From contig SLPP01000311.1 of assembly GCA_007131945.1 (NCBI GenBank), positions 1 through 9,102 on the forward strand: DNA of 9,102 nucleotides, given 5' to 3'. Position numbers and translations under genes: made by a program. How positions within the stretch are numbered: the first letter of the stretch is position 1; every line of letters begins with the position of its first letter. The notes below the pieces were generated by a model. It saw only the letters and a list, made by a program, of their open reading frames with translations, did not search any database and had not been told where the DNA came from. Source of the DNA: Paracoccaceae bacterium. GTDB lineage: Bacteria; Pseudomonadota; Alphaproteobacteria; Rhodobacterales; Rhodobacteraceae. Below are positions 7,253 to 9,102 of this stretch, piece by piece.

Positions 7253-7636
7253 ATGATGGACGATCTACTCGGCATGACACGTGCGAACGGGGGGGACGAA
7301 ACCGCCATCGACGCGGCAGTTCTGGACCAGATCCTGAATATCGGCGACACGCGGCTGCGCCAGGCGCTGCTCGAGCAGCTCCTGGCCGATTTCCGCCGCA
7401 TCGCCGAAACGCTCGCCGTCGAGAGCGCCGACGAGGTCGGCGCCGCGGCGCACGAGCTCAAGGGGCTCGCCGCGACGATCGGCGCCCATCGCCTGGCGAA
7501 ACTCGCGCGCCGGCTCAACATCGTCGCCGGCAGCGCCGTCGCGGCCGAGCTCGGCGAGTTCCGCGCCCCGGTCGAGGGCGAGATCCGCGTCGTGCTGGAC
7601 AACCTGGCCAGCCATGCAGGCAGGATCCGGTCCTGA
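7253..7636 (+). CDS. Histidine phosphotransfer (Hpt) protein, LuxU-like
   Basis: This small cytoplasmic phosphorelay protein, 127 residues, is expected to carry a phosphoryl group on a histidine between a hybrid sensor kinase and a response regulator. AHELKGLAATIGA at about 66-78 is the Hpt signature, with His67 as phosphoacceptor and Lys70/Gly71 conserved. The rest is mostly helical, as expected for the four-helix Hpt fold. There is no kinase ATPase domain, signal peptide or membrane segment. The frame is open upstream to 7115, and an ATG at 7217 is possible, but that codon lies in the putative -10 element. I chose the first of two adjacent ATGs (7253, 7256), although only a weak AAGAG precedes it. 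It lies 11 bp before the sigma-54 regulator gene, so that protein is the obvious partner, as LuxU is to LuxO in Vibrio. The upstream kinase is not in the window. Confidence 0.85.
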   Translation: MMDDLLGMTRANGGDETAIDAAVLDQILNIGDTRLRQALLEQLLADFRRIAETLAVESADEVGAAAHELKGLAATIGAHRLAKLARRLNIVAGSAVAAELGEFRAPVEGEIRVVLDNLASHAGRIRS

Positions 7637-7647
7637 ACCGGCGCCCG

Positions 7648-9051
7648 ATGCACGACACGGCACGACCTTCCGACACGATCCTGCTGGTCGAGGACACGCC
7701 GTCGCTGCAGATGATCTATGCCGCGGCCCTCGATCGCGCGGGCTACGGGGTCGAGATCTGCGGCACCGCAGCGGATGGCCGCGCCGCCTTCGACCGGCTG
7801 CAGCCCTCGGTCGTGCTGCTTGATCTGATGCTGCCCGACGGCACCGGGCTCGACGTCATGCGCTACATGCTCGGCCAGGCGCCGCAGACCTGCGTCATCG
7901 TCATCACCGCGCATGGCTCGATCAACAAGGCGGTCGAGATGATGCGCGCCGGCGCGCATGAATTCCTCGTCAAGCCCTTCGACGACCAGCGCCTCCTCGC
8001 CGCGATCGAGAATGCCCGCCGCTCGCTGCGGCATGCCCCGACACCGCGCCAGATCGCGACCGACGAGCCGGCGCTCGCCCCCTTCATCGGCACCTCGCCG
8101 GCGATGCGCGCTATCTATGACAAGATCCGTTCGGTCGCGCGTTCGATGGCCACGGTCTTCATCACCGGCGAAAGCGGCACCGGAAAGGAACTGGCGGCCG
8201 AGGCCGTGCACCGCATCTCGGCGCGCGCGCACGGGCCCTTCATCGCTCTCAACTGCGGCGCGATCCCGGTCGACCTCCTGGAATCCGAGGTCTTCGGTCA
8301 TCTGCGCGGCTCGTTCACCGGCGCGATCTCGGACAAGATCGGCGCGGCGGCGGCAGCCGATGGCGGCACGCTCTTCCTCGACGAGATCTGCGAGATGGAC
8401 CTGAACCTGCAGACGAAGCTCCTGCGCTTCCTGCAGACCTCGACCATCACGCCGGTGGGCGCGACGAAGCCGCGCAAGGTCGACGTGCGCATCGTCTGCG
8501 CCACCAACCGCAACCCGCTCGACGAGGTGCGGGCCGGCAATTTCCGCGAGGATCTCTACTACCGGCTGCACGTCGTGCCGGTCCAGATGCCGCCCTTGCG
8601 CGCGCGCGGCGAGGACGTGGTCGAGATCGCCGAGCGCCTGCTCGCCGACATGGGCAAGGAAGAGGGGCACGCCTTCACCGGGCTCGACGACGAGGTGAAG
8701 GCACTCTTCCGGCGGCTGCCCTGGCCGGGGAACGTGCGCCAGTTGATCAACGTTCTGCGCAATGTCGTCGTGCTCAACGAGGGGCCGATCGTCACCATCG
8801 ACATGCTGCCGGCGGATCTGATGGCCGGCAGCGGTGTCGAAGCCGGGACCCAGGGCCAGCCCGCCGCGCCCGCCGCCCCGGCCGAAAGCACCTTCGCCGG
8901 CCGGACGCTGGCCGAGATCGAGCGCATGGTGATCGAGGACGCGCTGCGCCGCCACGACGGCTCGGTGCCGAAGGCGGCGCGCGAACTCGACGTCGCGGCC
9001 TCGACCATCTACCGCAAGCTCGACGCCTGGGCGAAGCGGGATGCCGGCTGA
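7648..9051 (+). CDS. luxO: LuxO-like sigma-54-dependent response regulator
   Basis: This NtrC-family activator has 467 residues. When phosphorylated it would remodel sigma-54 RNA polymerase at target promoters. The receiver domain (about 10-125) has the acidic pair Glu15/Asp16, phosphoacceptor Asp59 in LLDLMLPDGTG, Thr87 and Lys109. The AAA+ domain (about 145-380) has Walker A GESGTGKE (174-181), a sigma-54-contact loop reading GSFTGA (221-226) in place of GAFTGA, Walker B TLFLDE (241-246), Arg300 and Arg306 in FREDLYYRL, and WPGNVRQL (359-366). An Ala/Pro-rich linker (about 395-418) leads to a Fis-type HTH (about 439-461) with STIYRKLDAW. The segments LFLDEICEMDLNLQTKLLRF, NVLRNVVVLNEG and STIYRKL closely resemble Vibrio LuxO as I recall it. 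It lies 11 bp after the Hpt gene; no strong ribosome site precedes the ATG. LuxO orthology is inferred; another NtrC-type subfamily is possible. Confidence 0.88.
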   Translation: MHDTARPSDTILLVEDTPSLQMIYAAALDRAGYGVEICGTAADGRAAFDRLQPSVVLLDLMLPDGTGLDVMRYMLGQAPQTCVIVITAHGSINKAVEMMRAGAHEFLVKPFDDQRLLAAIENARRSLRHAPTPRQIATDEPALAPFIGTSPAMRAIYDKIRSVARSMATVFITGESGTGKELAAEAVHRISARAHGPFIALNCGAIPVDLLESEVFGHLRGSFTGAISDKIGAAAAADGGTLFLDEICEMDLNLQTKLLRFLQTSTITPVGATKPRKVDVRIVCATNRNPLDEVRAGNFREDLYYRLHVVPVQMPPLRARGEDVVEIAERLLADMGKEEGHAFTGLDDEVKALFRRLPWPGNVRQLINVLRNVVVLNEGPIVTIDMLPADLMAGSGVEAGTQGQPAAPAAPAESTFAGRTLAEIERMVIEDALRRHDGSVPKAARELDVAASTIYRKLDAWAKRDAG

Positions 9052-9102
9052 CCCCGAGTCCCGCCGCGTCCTCCTGATCACCGGCTGTTCCTCGGGCATC
9101 GG
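9041..9102 (+). CDS. Short-chain dehydrogenase/reductase, N-terminus only
   Basis: Only about 20 codons are visible before the window ends. They read MPADPESRRVLLITGCSSGI and continue with Gly. VLLITG is the first beta strand of a Rossmann fold, and TGCSSGIG is the SDR cofactor-binding TGxxxGIG motif at residues 14-21. The substrate cannot be told. The ATG lies 11 bp inside the end of the response-regulator gene in another frame, so the two genes are probably cotranscribed. GAAGCGGG just upstream is at best a weak ribosome site. Confidence 0.8.
   Translation, partial: MPADPESRRVLLITGCSSGI

Noticed and set aside
7249..9099. A 616-codon minus-strand frame opposite the Hpt and response-regulator genes.
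   Set aside because: It is a codon-bias shadow: it covers two well-supported genes and shows no domain of its own.
1..9102. CRISPR arrays, insertion sequences, tRNA or rRNA genes, phage or plasmid functions.
   Set aside because: No regularly spaced repeats, transposase or integrase motifs, or RNA gene sequences were seen. The window is almost fully covered by chromosomal metabolic and regulatory genes.

Overview
The window is very GC-rich. Its protein families and gene arrangement suggest an alphaproteobacterium, most likely of the Rhodobacterales (Rhodobacter/Paracoccus/Roseobacter relatives). The grounds are the compact cdd-deoA-deoB cluster, a fused MaeB-type malic enzyme, TTTGCAAA sites like those of short-chain fatty acyl-CoA regulators, and few Rho-independent terminators. 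This placement is inferred from gene content, not from a marker gene.

Region 1 (1-2564, minus strand) is a pyrimidine deoxynucleoside salvage operon read right to left: cytidine deaminase (cdd), thymidine phosphorylase (deoA) and phosphopentomutase (deoB, cut by the left edge). Successive genes overlap by 4 bp (ATGA, then GTGA), so they are probably translationally coupled. Together they turn (deoxy)cytidine into uracil plus (deoxy)ribose-5-phosphate. The aldolase DeoC that would finish the route is not in view.

Region 2 (2565-2734) is a divergent control region between cdd and maeB. It holds a perfect 14-bp palindrome at 2689-2702 lying over the likely maeB promoter.

Region 3 (2735-7134, plus strand) carries two carbon-assimilation genes. 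maeB encodes malic enzyme fused to a phosphotransacetylase-like domain, and prpE encodes propionyl-CoA synthetase. The 197-bp gap between them is the most structured non-coding DNA in the window. It has a 20-bp perfect palindrome just after the maeB stop, two exact and several degenerate TTTGCAAA sites, and a pair of 16-bp direct repeats 32 bp apart around a small hairpin. The motif is the one known for PccR/RamB-type regulators of propionyl-CoA and acetyl-CoA assimilation. The genes also fit together: PrpE makes propionyl-CoA, the methylmalonyl-CoA route gives succinate and then malate, and MaeB converts malate to pyruvate.

Region 4 (7135-9102, plus strand) starts with a 118-bp promoter-like gap. 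A two-gene phosphorelay unit follows: a small Hpt protein (LuxU-like) and a sigma-54-dependent response regulator whose AAA+ and Fis-type HTH domains resemble Vibrio LuxO. No sensor kinase or sRNA target is visible. The start of a short-chain dehydrogenase/reductase gene overlaps the regulator's end and runs off the right edge.

Most of the window is ordinary metabolism. The parts worth a second look are the maeB-prpE intergenic region, the cdd/maeB palindrome, and the LuxU/LuxO-type pair outside its best-known host group.
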